A stretch of DNA of 18,412 nt from JBKPRX01 sp046734795 (GCA_046734795.1 JBKPRX010000093.1:1-18412), one strand, 5' to 3'; positions 7,378-15,058 are shown, numbered from the stretch's first letter. Notes: a model not told the origin generated them from the sequence alone. A program made the numbers and translations.

Positions 7378-9237
7378 CTACGCGCGGCCCGCTTTGTGCA
7401 GCTGCGCGTAGATGCGGCGAGCCGTCTTCGCGGGCACGCCCGGCACGCCTTCGAGCTCCTCTTGCGTCGCGTTGGCGACGCCTTCCGCGGAGCCGAAATG
7501 CTGGAGCAGCGCACGCCGGCGCGCGGGTCCCACACCCTCGAGCTCGTCGAAGATCGACGCGAAGCCGCGCGTCTCGCGCCGCTGCCGGTGGAAGCCGACT
7601 GCGAAGCGGTGCGCCTCGTCTCGCACGCGTTGCAGGAGCTGAAGACCGGGGTTGTGCGCCTCGAGCCTGATCGGATCGGTGCGGCCGGGAACGAACACTT
7701 CCTCTTCGCGCTTCGCGAGCGCCACGACCGCGACACGCGGTAGGTCGTACGCCTGCATCGCGGCGAGTGCCGCCGAGAGCTGACCTTTGCCTCCGTCGAC
7801 GACCACGAGGTTCGGAGCAGCGGCGAACGATTCGTCGAAGTCCGCGCTCGTTCCGTCCGACAGCCGCGCGAAGCGGCGCGCGATCACCTCCGCCATCGAC
7901 GCGAAGTCGTCGGGCTCGCCCGCGCCGCCGGCCGTGCGCACGCCGAACTTCCGATAGTGCGCCTTCTTCGGCATCGCGTCCTGGAACACGACCATCGAGC
8001 CGACGGTGTCCTGTCCCATCGCCGTCGAGATGTCGAAGCACTCGATCCGAATCGGAAGCGACTCGAGGTTGAGCGCCTCACGGAGCTCCTCGAGCGCCTC
8101 GATGCGACGGAGGCGCTTCTGCTCGGTCGCCGCCGCGTCGGACGCCAGGGCGAGCTGCGCGTTCTGCATCGCGAGCTCCTGGAGACGGCGCTTCTCGCCG
8201 CGCTCGGCCGCACGAATCTCGACGCGTCCGCCCCGCCGCTCGCCGACAACCTCGGCGACCGCCGCGAGGTCGCCCGCATCGTGCGGAACGACGATCTGCT
8301 GCGGGACACTCGGCGACGATCCGTAGTACTCGAGGAAGAACGCCTCGAGGATGGTGTTCAAGTCCTGGCCGCCGACGTTCTCGAGATGGAAGCTGTGGCG
8401 GTCGATCATCTTGCCGCCGCGCAGCGGAAAGATCTGCACGACAGCGCGGTCGCCCTCTTGCGCGAATCCGATCACGTCGACCGCACCGCCCGAATGGCGT
8501 TCGACGGCTTGACGCTCCGCGAGTCCGCGGATCGAGAACAGCTGGTTGCGGTAACGCGCGGCGTCTTCGAAGCGCTCCTCGGCCGCGGCGTCCGCCATCT
8601 TGCGCTCGAGCTCGCGCTGGATCGGCTTCGTGTCGCCGGAGAGGAACTCGATCACGCCGTCGATGATCCCGCGGTAGTCCTCGGCCGACACGTACCCCAC
8701 GCAGGGCGCGAGGCAGCGGTCGATGTGGTAGTCGAGGCAGGGAATGCCCGAGTGCCGCCCCGGCTTCGGACCTTCGCACGGGCGGTAACGGAAGACGCGG
8801 TTCAAGACGTCGAGGGTCTCGCGCACCTTCTTCGCGTTCGCGTACGGACCGAAGTACCAAACGCCGGCGCGATGACGTTCACGGGTGAACATGACGCGCG
8901 GGTACTCGTCTTCGACCGTGACCGCGATGTATGGGAACGACTTGTCGTCGCGGAGCCGCACGTTGAACGGAGGCCGGTGGCGCTTGACGAGGTTCTGCTC
9001 GAGGTGCAGGGCCTCGACCTCGCTGCCGGTCACGATCACCTCGATGTCTGCCACACGGTCCGGCAACTGCCGGATCTGCGCGCGCCCGTCGCCTCGCTGC
9101 TGGAAATACGAACGAACGCGCGGCCGCAGCGACTTGGCCTTCCCGATGTAGAGGATGTCGCCCTTCGGATCGCGGAAGAGGTAGACGCCGGGCTTCGCCG
9201 GAAGCCCCTTGAGTCGGCTCTCCAGGCGGCGATTCAC
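7378..9237 (-). CDS. uvrC: UvrABC excinuclease subunit C
   Basis: The nuclease subunit of nucleotide excision repair, cutting on both sides of a UvrB-bound lesion. The reading gives 619 residues, normal for UvrC. Domains in order: GIY-YIG nuclease at the N-terminus (PGVYLFRD, then YIGKAKSLRPRVRSYF), the Cys-containing middle region (PCLDYHIDRCLAPCVGY), the UVR/UvrB-binding helix pair (ERKMADAAAEERFEDAARYR), the RNase H-like endonuclease domain (CFDISTAMGQDTVGSMVVF and VVVDGGKGQLSAA), and C-terminal tandem helix-hairpin-helix (ELEGVGPARRRALLQHFG, ELEGVPGVPAKTARRI). I choose GTG 9237, just before the conserved N-terminus; a TTG three codons upstream is possible. A TATGTT box ends eight bases before the GTG, fitting a leaderless promoter. 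In many actinobacteria uvrC leads into rapZ-yvcK-whiA; here it is separated from whiA. Confidence 0.96.
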   Translation of the reverse strand: MNRRLESRLKGLPAKPGVYLFRDPKGDILYIGKAKSLRPRVRSYFQQRGDGRAQIRQLPDRVADIEVIVTGSEVEALHLEQNLVKRHRPPFNVRLRDDKSFPYIAVTVEDEYPRVMFTRERHRAGVWYFGPYANAKKVRETLDVLNRVFRYRPCEGPKPGRHSGIPCLDYHIDRCLAPCVGYVSAEDYRGIIDGVIEFLSGDTKPIQRELERKMADAAAEERFEDAARYRNQLFSIRGLAERQAVERHSGGAVDVIGFAQEGDRAVVQIFPLRGGKMIDRHSFHLENVGGQDLNTILEAFFLEYYGSSPSVPQQIVVPHDAGDLAAVAEVVGERRGGRVEIRAAERGEKRRLQELAMQNAQLALASDAAATEQKRLRRIEALEELREALNLESLPIRIECFDISTAMGQDTVGSMVVFQDAMPKKAHYRKFGVRTAGGAGEPDDFASMAEVIARRFARLSDGTSADFDESFAAAPNLVVVDGGKGQLSAALAAMQAYDLPRVAVVALAKREEEVFVPGRTDPIRLEAHNPGLQLLQRVRDEAHRFAVGFHRQRRETRGFASIFDELEGVGPARRRALLQHFGSAEGVANATQEELEGVPGVPAKTARRIYAQLHKAGRA

Positions 9238-9245
9238 AGCGACCA

Positions 9246-9264
9246 AACATAGCCGCGGTACCTT
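9246..9264. promoter_or_regulatory. Compact divergent promoters for uvrC and the GH-like gene
   Basis: Only 34 bases separate the uvrC GTG from the ATG at 9272. TATGTT on the minus strand (9251-9246) lies eight bases before uvrC, and TACCTT on the plus strand (9259-9264) lies seven bases before the ATG. No Shine-Dalgarno is seen for either. Each -35 region must lie inside the other gene's transcribed region, so the two promoters probably compete. Confidence 0.5.
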
Positions 9265-9271
9265 GAGCCAC

Positions 9272-10705
9272 ATGAGGTCGCTGCTCGGGGTCACGGCAGT
9301 CCTGGTGCTTGCGCTCGTCGCGCTTCCGGCGAACGCGGCCGCCGGCGGTCCGCAAATGCTCATCGGGGCGACGGAAGACGTCGTGCGCCAGCCGACGCTG
9401 CCGCAGGCGAAGGCGGAGATGGATCTGCTGCGCGTCGCCGGCTTCACGGCCGTCCGCCTCTCGCAGATCTGGCAACCCGGCCGGAGGTCGCTCACCGAGA
9501 CGGAGCTCGCGCCGCTGCAAAACGCAGTCGACGCCGCGCGCCTCGACGGGATGGAGGTGCTGCTGACGGTGACGCAGTTCGGGAGCCGGACGACGCCGCT
9601 CACCGCGGAGGATCAGGACGACTTCGCAGCGTTCGCGGCGTGGCTCGCGAAGAAGCTGCCGACCGTGAGGCGGTTCATCGTCTCGAACGAGCCGAACCTC
9701 AACCGGTTCTGGCTGCCGCAATTCGCCGACGACGGCAGCGACGCCGCTGCGCCCGCGTACGAATCGCTCCTCGCGAAGACGTACGACGCGCTGAAGCGCG
9801 AGGATCCCGAGCTCGAAGTCCTCGGCGGAGCGCTTGCGCCGCGCGGCAGCGACCGCGCCGGAACGATCCGCGACACGCACTCGCCGACGATGTTCCTACG
9901 CGACCTCGGCGCCGCGTACCGCGCGAGCGGCAGGACGAAGCCGATCATGGACGCGCTCGCGATCCATCCGTACGAAGACAACTCGAGCGTCGCCCCGAGC
10001 GCGGGCACGCATCCGAACACGACGACGATCGCCGTGGCCGACTACGCCAAGCTCGTCGCACTCCTCAAGGAAACGTTCGCCGGCACAGCACAACCCGGCG
10101 GGTCTCTGCCGATCTTCTACGACGAGTTCGGCGTCGAGTCGACGATCCCCTCGGCCCAAGCCGAGCGGTACACGGGCACGGAGCCGACGACGACGAAACC
10201 GGTCGACGAGCCGACGCAGGCGCAGTACTACCGCGACGCGCTCGCGCTCACGTTTTGCCAGCCGAACGTCGAAGGCATCTCGCTCTTCCACGCGTTCGAC
10301 GAGCCGGAGCTCCCCGGCTGGCAGTCCGGTCTCTACTACGTGAACCACAAGCCGAAGTCGACGCTGGCGCCCGTACGCGCAGCGATCTCCGAGGTCGCGC
10401 GCGGCGTGATCGCGAGCTGCGCCGGGCTTCACCTCCGTCCGCGCATCACGATCGGCGGCAGCGGGCTCACGACGCGGGTCGGCTGCAGCATCGACTGTCG
10501 ATACACGGCGACGCTCGTTCGGCTGCCGAGCGCGAACGTCCGCGCACTCTCGGGCGTGATCAAGGGCGGCAAGACGACAACCGTCCGCTTCTCGCCCCAA
10601 GGTCTCCGGCCAGGCCGCTACTACGTGCGCGTGACGAGCCTCGCCGTGACGAACCCGGCGCCGAACGGCACTCGGAGGCACGGCCCGACCTTCCGGCTCC
10701 CGTAA
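9272..10705 (+). CDS. Secreted clan GH-A glycoside hydrolase-like protein
   Basis: Exported protein of 477 residues. The N-terminus is a signal peptide (MRSLLGV, then hydrophobic AVLVLALVALPANAAAG, cleavage likely near residue 25). The body is a TIM-barrel of the cellulase superfamily: the FIVSNEPNLNRFW segment has Glu140 at the acid/base position of the clan GH-A Asn-Glu-Pro motif, and IFYDEFGVES has Glu285 at the expected nucleophile position on a later strand. HPYEDNS and GISLFHAFDEP fit barrel-end loops. The last 90 residues or so (from about 390) look like a separate beta domain with a Cys pair (GCSIDCRY). I cannot name the substrate or GH number; an extracellular glycan is inferred from the fold. 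Transcribed divergently from uvrC with a possible leaderless promoter. Confidence 0.75.
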   Translation: MRSLLGVTAVLVLALVALPANAAAGGPQMLIGATEDVVRQPTLPQAKAEMDLLRVAGFTAVRLSQIWQPGRRSLTETELAPLQNAVDAARLDGMEVLLTVTQFGSRTTPLTAEDQDDFAAFAAWLAKKLPTVRRFIVSNEPNLNRFWLPQFADDGSDAAAPAYESLLAKTYDALKREDPELEVLGGALAPRGSDRAGTIRDTHSPTMFLRDLGAAYRASGRTKPIMDALAIHPYEDNSSVAPSAGTHPNTTTIAVADYAKLVALLKETFAGTAQPGGSLPIFYDEFGVESTIPSAQAERYTGTEPTTTKPVDEPTQAQYYRDALALTFCQPNVEGISLFHAFDEPELPGWQSGLYYVNHKPKSTLAPVRAAISEVARGVIASCAGLHLRPRITIGGSGLTTRVGCSIDCRYTATLVRLPSANVRALSGVIKGGKTTTVRFSPQGLRPGRYYVRVTSLAVTNPAPNGTRRHGPTFRLP

Positions 10706-10713
10706 CGCCCGGA

Positions 10714-10719
10714 TACGAT
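10714..10719 (+). promoter_or_regulatory. Leaderless -10 box for hemQ
   Basis: TACGAT ends seven bases before the hemQ GTG (10727), placing the expected transcript start at or beside the start codon. There is no Shine-Dalgarno. The only candidate at -35 distance is a weak TTCCGG near 10691. Confidence 0.55.
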
Positions 10720-10726
10720 TCGTGGC

Positions 10727-11419
10727 GTGAGCGGGCAGTACGTCGCGTACACCTTCTACCGCCTCGACCCGGCCTGGCGGCGGCTTCCGGTGGAGGAGCG
10801 CGCGGCCGCGAAGGACGCATTCGCCGAGGTCGTCGAGGACTGGACGCCGCGCTTCGACACGCTGCGCGCGTACACGACGACCGGTGTGCGTCCGGACTGC
10901 GACTTCTTCCTCTGGAAGATCACGCAGCGCTACGAGGATCTCGGAGAGCTCGGAGCGGCACTCAACGGGACGCCGCTCACGGGCTGGCTCGAGACGCCGT
11001 ACTCGTATCTCGCGACGACGAGAGCGTCGCAGTACACGAGCGCACGGAAGGCGCGCAAGCTCGTGCCGCAGGGATCGCCGTACCTCGTCGTCTATCCGTT
11101 CGTGAAGGTGCGGCCGTGGTACGCGCTATCGGAAGAGGATCGACAGCGCGCAATGGACGAGCACATCCGCATCGGTCGCGAGGAGTTTCCCGGAATCAAG
11201 AACCACACGAGCTACTCGTTCGGGATCGACGACCAGGAGTTCATGACCGCGTTCGAGTGCGAAGAGCCCGCGGATTTCATGCACCTGATGCTGCGCCTCC
11301 GCGACTCCGAAGCGTCCGCGTACACCGAGCGGGACACGCCGATCTTCGTCGGCCAGCACGTAGAGATCCGCGCAGCGCTCGACGCGCTCGACGGCGCGGC
11401 CGCCCGCGTCGAGGCGTAG
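10727..11419 (+). CDS. hemQ: Coproheme decarboxylase (chlorite dismutase family, HemQ)
   Basis: Last enzyme of the coproporphyrin-dependent haem pathway of Gram-positive bacteria: peroxide-driven decarboxylation of two propionates of coproheme III to give haem b. The protein is 230 residues with a GTG start. Visible: the N-terminal YVAYTFYRLDPAWRRLP, the catalytic-Tyr region YPFVKVRPWY (Tyr123), the proximal haem ligand His160 in IKNHTSYSFGIDDQEF, and FMHLMLRLRDSEASAYTERD toward the end. These fit HemQ rather than true chlorite dismutase, which normally has a distal Arg; I see no such Arg motif, but that rests on reading by eye. No other haem genes are adjacent. It has a probable leaderless promoter and converges on the membrane-protein pair, with 6 nt between the stops. 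Confidence 0.9.
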   Translation: MSGQYVAYTFYRLDPAWRRLPVEERAAAKDAFAEVVEDWTPRFDTLRAYTTTGVRPDCDFFLWKITQRYEDLGELGAALNGTPLTGWLETPYSYLATTRASQYTSARKARKLVPQGSPYLVVYPFVKVRPWYALSEEDRQRAMDEHIRIGREEFPGIKNHTSYSFGIDDQEFMTAFECEEPADFMHLMLRLRDSEASAYTERDTPIFVGQHVEIRAALDALDGAAARVEA

Positions 11420-11425
11420 CGACCT

Positions 11426-11800
11426 CTACAGATACGTGTGCTGGTCGCGCCAGACGCGCCACATGGCGATTGCGCAGATGACGATCACGCCGAGAAACGC
11501 GAGGATCTCGAGACCCTGCGAGCCGCCGTACCACTGCACGGCGAGGTCGGCGACGATCAGAAGCGCGGCGCCGTAGAAGCACACACGCGCGCGGGTCGGC
11601 CAGGCGGCGATCTCGCTCCGTCGCTCCCGCCAGAGCAGATAGATGAAGACCGCAATCGCGATCAGGAACGCGATCCGCAGCAAGATCGAGAGCGCGACGA
11701 GCGTCTGCTCGAGCTGAAGGACGACGACGACGAGCGCGATCAGCGCCAGGATCGCGAGGCCGCGGACCGTCGGGTTGATGCGACTGAAGAAGCGTCTCAT
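11426..11800 (-). CDS. Small membrane protein of unknown function (second of a coupled pair)
   Basis: The protein has 124 residues. A basic N-terminus (MRRFFSRINP) is followed by about four hydrophobic segments: RGLAILALIALVVVVLQL, LLRIAFLIAIAVFIYLLW, then after a charged loop CFYGAALLIVADLAVQW and ILAFLGVIVICAIAMW. The C-terminus is short and charged. No catalytic or ligand motif is seen and I do not recognise the family. The ATG (11800-11798) overlaps the stop of the upstream gene as ATGA, so the two are translationally coupled and probably act together in the membrane. The frame runs further upstream, but that part is the other gene read in a different frame. Confidence 0.75.
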   Translation of the reverse strand: MRRFFSRINPTVRGLAILALIALVVVVLQLEQTLVALSILLRIAFLIAIAVFIYLLWRERRSEIAAWPTRARVCFYGAALLIVADLAVQWYGGSQGLEILAFLGVIVICAIAMWRVWRDQHTYL

Positions 11801-12156
11801 TGAAGGCCTGTGAGTGTCGCTCGCACGGCGAGCGCCCCGGCAACCAGGGTAGCTCCGGCGAACCAGGCGAGCCGGCGTCGCGGCTCGCGCGGCGCGTAGA
11901 GCCACGGCGAGAGCACGGCCGCGAGCGCGAGGACGCCGTAGAGATAGTGCAGCCGATCGCTCGCCCGGCGGTGGTCCGAGAGCAAGAGCAGCCCGAGCCC
12001 GACCTGCGCGACAAGCAGCGTCTGCGCGAGCGCGAGCAAGTGAGCGACGAGGTTCCGAGGCTCACGCCGCCGGTAGTACGCCCAGCCGGCGAGCGCCGCG
12101 GCTCCGAACGAAGCCGCCAGCACGAGGAAGGCGATCACGTGGTGCGCGGTCAGCAT
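11797..12156 (-). CDS. Small membrane protein of unknown function (first of a coupled pair)
   Basis: The protein has 119 residues with about four hydrophobic segments: HHVIAFLVLAASFGAAALAG, HLLALAQTLLVAQVGLGLLL, LHYLYGVLALAAVLSPWLY and LAWFAGATLVAGALAVRA. Short basic loops (YYRRREPR, SDHRRASD, PREPRRR) lie between them. Its His residues sit at helix ends, somewhat like small haem or quinone membrane proteins, but that is too weak for a function. I chose ATG 12156 because it starts just before the first hydrophobic segment; the longer open frame upstream reads through the opposite-strand BCP remnant and looks non-coding. The stop overlaps the next gene's start (ATGA). hemQ is the convergent neighbour. 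Confidence 0.7.
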   Translation of the reverse strand: MLTAHHVIAFLVLAASFGAAALAGWAYYRRREPRNLVAHLLALAQTLLVAQVGLGLLLLSDHRRASDRLHYLYGVLALAAVLSPWLYAPREPRRRLAWFAGATLVAGALAVRATLTGLQ

Positions 12157-12255
12157 CCGCCCATCGTTCCACCCGCGGCGGGATCGTCCTCTCGGGGCGC
12201 TGGATACGCCGTCCGGAATTGCGTTCGCGCTGGGCGCGTTAGCATCGACGACTCG

Positions 12256-12456
12256 ATGATCGCCGAAGGATCGCCCGCCCACGATTTCATTCCGACAAGC
12301 GACGCGGGCGTCCGTGTCCGCCTGTCGGATCTGCGCGGCAAGCCTGTCGTTCGCTCCTTCTATTCCAAGGACGATACGCCTGGATGTGAGAAGGCGATGA
12401 TCGGAAGCCGCCCCGCCGGACACGCGGCGCATGTGCTGGAGTCGCTACCAAACTGA
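12256..12456 (+). pseudogene. Internally deleted BCP-type peroxiredoxin (tandem copy of the next gene)
   Basis: A 66-residue ORF that aligns without gaps to the first 44 residues of the following bcp protein (28 identical by my count), up to and including the peroxidatic site TPGC (Cys44). It then jumps to PAGHAAHVLESL, which resembles the last residues of the intact protein (PATHADDVLGAL). About 80 residues of the thioredoxin-fold core, including the resolving Cys, are gone while the frame stays open. The ATG follows a TAGCAT box by ten bases, and the stop lies beside the Shine-Dalgarno of bcp, so it could still be transcribed with it. Alone it cannot make a normal peroxiredoxin fold. It is most simply a decaying duplicate, though retention of an open frame leaves room for a small product. 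Confidence 0.7.
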
Positions 12457-12465
12457 GGAGGAACG

Positions 12466-12906
12466 GTGGTCGAAGAAGGCTCGCAAGCGCCGGAGTTCGA
12501 GGCGCGAACCGACGATGGACGGCAAGTGCGCCTGAGCGACCTGCGCGGAAAGCCTGTCGTTTTGTTCTTCTATCCGAAGGACGAGACGCCGGGGTGCACG
12601 ACGCAGGCCTGCGGCATTCGCGATACCTGGAGCGATTTCGCCTCGCGCGGGATCGAAGTGTTCGGTGTCAGCCGAGACGACGCCGACGCGCACCGCGCGT
12701 TCAAAGAGAAGTTCGAGCTGCCCTTTCCCTTGCTCGTCGACCGCGACCGGAAGCTCGGCGATGCGTTCGGGATCGAGGACATCTCGGACCAGTACCCGAT
12801 CTACAAGCGTTCGACGGTCGTGATCGATGCGGAGGGAAATGTGGCGAAGGTGATGCCGAACGTCGACCCCGCGACGCACGCCGACGACGTGCTCGGCGCA
12901 CTCTGA
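12466..12906 (+). CDS. bcp: BCP-type thiol peroxidase (atypical 2-Cys peroxiredoxin)
   Basis: Reduces hydrogen peroxide and organic hydroperoxides, with electrons normally supplied by thioredoxin. The protein is 146 residues, slightly shorter than E. coli BCP. VVLFFYPKDETPGCTTQACG holds the peroxidatic Cys44 and, five residues on, Cys49 as probable resolving Cys, the C-x4-C arrangement of this subgroup. Further on are FGVSRDDADAHRAFKEKFEL, FPLLVDRDRKL and RSTVVIDAEGNV, the standard BCP core. The GTG start follows a strong GAGGAGG ribosome site that overlaps the end of the truncated paralog, so translation may be coupled. A weak hairpin (12904-12908 with 12915-12919) follows the stop. It is one of two intact peroxiredoxins in the window; the other is a fusion at 16798. 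Confidence 0.93.
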   Translation: MVEEGSQAPEFEARTDDGRQVRLSDLRGKPVVLFFYPKDETPGCTTQACGIRDTWSDFASRGIEVFGVSRDDADAHRAFKEKFELPFPLLVDRDRKLGDAFGIEDISDQYPIYKRSTVVIDAEGNVAKVMPNVDPATHADDVLGAL

Positions 12907-13013
12907 CCTAATCGGGTCAAATCCCTCGTCCGGGGCGACGCTTGCCTCCTCCGGGGGAGCGACGCTACGCGCAGATCGACAGATGCTGAGTCGGGACGCC
13001 GTCCTGTGCCGCC

Positions 13014-13217
13014 ATGCAGCTTCTTGTCCGCGATCCGGAGTACACGGACCGCCTTGCCGGGTTTCTCCGAAGCCTCGGGCAGGCGGCGTACGTTCGCGAT
13101 CCGCGAAGCGTCGAGGTGAGCGCCGAGGACTACGAGGTCGCGCGCGAAGACCTCGTCATCTACCTACGCGTCTGGAAAGCGCTCTATCCGGACGCCGACG
13201 TCGAGCTACGCCCCTAG
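13014..13217 (+). CDS. Small conserved-looking protein, 67 residues
   Basis: A 67-residue ORF beginning MQLLVRDPEYTDRLAGFLRS. It reads as a compact alpha/beta fold: a strand, a helix, then QAAYVRDPRSVEVSA, and a final helix followed by DADVELRP. It has no signal peptide, membrane segment or metal motif. Codon use matches the neighbours and the length suits a soluble single-domain protein; I cannot name a family. The start lacks a clear Shine-Dalgarno. Its TAG stop shares a CTAG palindrome with the stop of the convergent amidase, so the two genes overlap at their ends. Confidence 0.7.
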   Translation: MQLLVRDPEYTDRLAGFLRSLGQAAYVRDPRSVEVSAEDYEVAREDLVIYLRVWKALYPDADVELRP

Positions 13218-13900
13218 CAGCGCACGGCCACGCGGCGCACGGGTGCTCCGAGCGGCACGCCGTCGTCCTTCGCGAGCGCTGCCAGACGGCTCCGGTACGG
13301 ATCCATCTCGCGCTTGGGCCAATCGCCGTGTGTCTGACAGCGCCAGCGCGGATCGCGCTCCCGGTGGTACGCACTCGAGAGGCTCTCGTTGTGGCCGATC
13401 ACGTTGCCGAGCGCAATTCCGTATCGGCTCATCAACCACGCCGTCAGGTGCAGCGACGCATCGAGCTGCCGCGGGTTCCGCAAGACGTCGCGTCCACTGA
13501 GTCCGACGTGCTCGATTCCGATTGCCGTCCAGTTGAGCCCGACGGTATGGCGACAGATCGTGTTCAGCGGAACGAGCTGGTAGATCGTGCCGTCGGTGTC
13601 GACGATGAAGTGTGCACACGTGCCCGGTAGCTCGTGCAGCTCACTGTCGGGCCGGTCCGACGCGAACGTTGCGTACGCGGACGCGAAGCTTGGCCCTGCG
13701 GTCATGTGCGTGACGATCACACGCGGCCGAGCGAGCTTCCACGTATTCACGCCGTAGTGCCGCTCGGCGTAGCGCGCAGTCTCCGCGCGACGCTGCGGCG
13801 AGAACGGAATCGGCTTCCAGACGATCGCGGGTTGAAGGAGCGCGACGGCGGCGAGCGCAACGGGAAGCACGCGCGCATGGAACCACAAGAGGTTCGTCAA
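13214..13900 (-). CDS. Exported Amidase_2-type N-acetylmuramoyl-L-alanine amidase
   Basis: Probable zinc amidase cutting the bond between N-acetylmuramic acid and L-alanine in peptidoglycan, acting outside the membrane. The protein is 228 residues with an N-terminal hydrophobic segment (about 11-27), either a signal peptide or an anchor. Amidase_2 landmarks: VIVTHMTAG with His65 as first zinc ligand, CAHFIVDTDGTIYQLVP (95-111), RHTVGLNWTAIGIEHVG (117-133), VIGHNESLSS with His170, and QTHGDWP with His191 as likely third ligand. The frame opens at TTG 13900, which overlaps the stop of the broken upstream gene (ATTGA); GTG at codon 11 would shorten the hydrophobic segment, so TTG is preferred. 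A role in wall turnover or in attacking other cells is possible. Convergent with the 67-aa gene. Confidence 0.85.
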   Translation of the reverse strand: MTNLLWFHARVLPVALAAVALLQPAIVWKPIPFSPQRRAETARYAERHYGVNTWKLARPRVIVTHMTAGPSFASAYATFASDRPDSELHELPGTCAHFIVDTDGTIYQLVPLNTICRHTVGLNWTAIGIEHVGLSGRDVLRNPRQLDASLHLTAWLMSRYGIALGNVIGHNESLSSAYHRERDPRWRCQTHGDWPKREMDPYRSRLAALAKDDGVPLGAPVRRVAVRC

Positions 13901-14201
13901 TCGGCTACTCGCCAGTGTTGCTTCCAGCCCGGCATGCGGCCGGGAACGCCGCCCATAGGTCCGAGCTGGCGGACGAGCTGGCCGAACGACTGCACCCGAC
14001 CACCCTGAAACTCGGCGTTGGGCGTGTCGTTCTGGCCCGAGAAGACGCAGATCGAGTTCGCGTGATCCGGCCCCGCCGTTGGCTTACCGTTCCCGTGATC
14101 TCGCCGGCAAATGCCGCGCCGGCTCCGAAAGCCGCAACGGTGACCGCAGAAGCGGCGGCCGCAAGCAGCGTCTTCGCACGCAGTAGACCCTTGGTTGACG
14201 A
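13897..14201 (-). pseudogene. Frameshifted small secreted protein
   Basis: Two frames must be joined to see this gene. From about 14201 down to 14095 one frame gives a signal-peptide-like stretch (TKGLLRAKTLLAAAASAVTV, then AAFGAGAAFAGEIT). From about 14094 down to the stop at 13897 another frame gives GKPTAGPDHANSICVFSGQN, then VQSFGQLVRQLGP and a C-terminal GWKQHWRVAD, all with normal codon use. Adding one G to the GGG run at 14094-14092 joins them smoothly as EITGNGKPT. In addition, no start codon is present: a GGAGG site (14213-14209) is followed after seven bases by TCG, which a single change could have made from TTG. The stop overlaps the TTG of the amidase gene. Function is unknown. 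It may be a true pseudogene or carry sequence errors. Confidence 0.65.
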
Positions 14202-14452
14202 CCCCTTGCCTCCGTTCGAAGCTCGCCAGCGTGACCGAGTGTCCTCAAACGAGAACCGTGAACGAGAGGACTCGGCTCCTTCGGGGCGAACCCGCGTGTG
14301 GGGTCGGCACCGGGGTTCTGACGCCGCAGCAGGGCCCCGGTCCGCCCCAGACGCGCGACGCGGCAGGGCGACTGGTTCGACTGCGCCATAGTCACTCGTG
14401 GCGCTGGCTCGTAAGCTCCGCAGGTCCTTGTCGTTGACCTGAGGAGAGGTGC
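14202..14452. other. Intergenic region between divergent secreted-protein genes
   Basis: About 250 bases with no convincing ORF. It must hold the old promoter of the broken minus-strand gene and the promoter of the plus-strand gene at 14453. A possible -10 for the latter is TAAGCT at 14412-14417, with a Shine-Dalgarno (GGAGAGG) at 14441-14447. An inverted repeat ACCGGGG (14309-14315) with CCCCGGT (14335-14341) could form a hairpin; its role is unknown. Confidence 0.4.
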
Positions 14453-14941
14453 ATGAAGCGCGTCCTTGTTACGGCGAGCGTCATCGCGGCGCTCGGCGTG
14501 ATCACTGCGGTAGGCGTGGCGGCGATCAGCCGCACAAGCGCGAGCTCCGCAACCACGTTGCGGCTCGTCGAGAGAGACCAGAGCTTCCATTTCGTCGACG
14601 TCCCGCCGATCGGCGGTCAGAACAGTCCACCGTCCCAGGGTGATTCCTTCGCCTTCACGAGCACGCTTTGGACACGAGCCGGCAAGCGCGCCGGAACGCT
14701 GCGCGCGACCTGCGTCTTCACATCAGGCGGAGAAGGCGCGATCACCTGCTTCGGCACGTTCGGGCTCAAGGGTGGACAGCTGGAGGGGATGACGACCGTT
14801 CGGGGCGATTCGCGGACGACGCACATCGCGATCGTCGGCGGCACGGGCGCCTACGCCGGCGCGCGTGGCGAGGTGATCTCCGTCGACCGTCCGGGCGAGG
14901 ATGCCCCCTCGGACGACGTCTTCCGCTTCACGACCGAGTAG
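14453..14941 (+). CDS. Secreted protein, allene-oxide-cyclase/dirigent-like barrel
   Basis: A 162-residue exported protein. The signal peptide is clear: MKRVLVTASVIAALGVITAV then GVAAISRTSAS, cleavage near residue 30. The mature part is beta-rich and follows the pattern of bacterial AOC-barrel-like proteins: FHFVDVPP, GDSFAFTSTLW, RAGTLRATCVFT, AITCFGTFGLKGGQLEGMTT, and the typical IAIVGGTGAYAGARGEV near the C-terminus. Two Cys (in ATCVF and ITCFG) may form a disulfide. A good Shine-Dalgarno (GGAGAGG) supports the ATG. In plants the fold serves in jasmonate synthesis and lignan coupling, but the role of bacterial versions is generally unknown, so no reaction is assigned. It is the last gene before the tRNA-Leu fragment. 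Confidence 0.75.
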   Translation: MKRVLVTASVIAALGVITAVGVAAISRTSASSATTLRLVERDQSFHFVDVPPIGGQNSPPSQGDSFAFTSTLWTRAGKRAGTLRATCVFTSGGEGAITCFGTFGLKGGQLEGMTTVRGDSRTTHIAIVGGTGAYAGARGEVISVDRPGEDAPSDDVFRFTTE

Positions 14942-15023
14942 CCAATCCGTGGCGGGGTGCGTGCGAGGATCTCGTGCGCACCTCGTCGCGTCACATGGCG
15001 CGACGCGCGGCGATGAAGCGGGC

Positions 15024-15058
<35 letters not shown>

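Noticed and set aside
9640..11481. A 613-codon plus-strand open frame
   Set aside because: It is an alternative frame across the GH-like gene and hemQ, with Arg-rich low-complexity translation and no domain.
13915..14391. A 158-codon plus-strand ORF
   Set aside because: The minus strand here shows a better gene (signal peptide plus a coherent secreted sequence joined over one slipped base); the plus ORF is its shadow.
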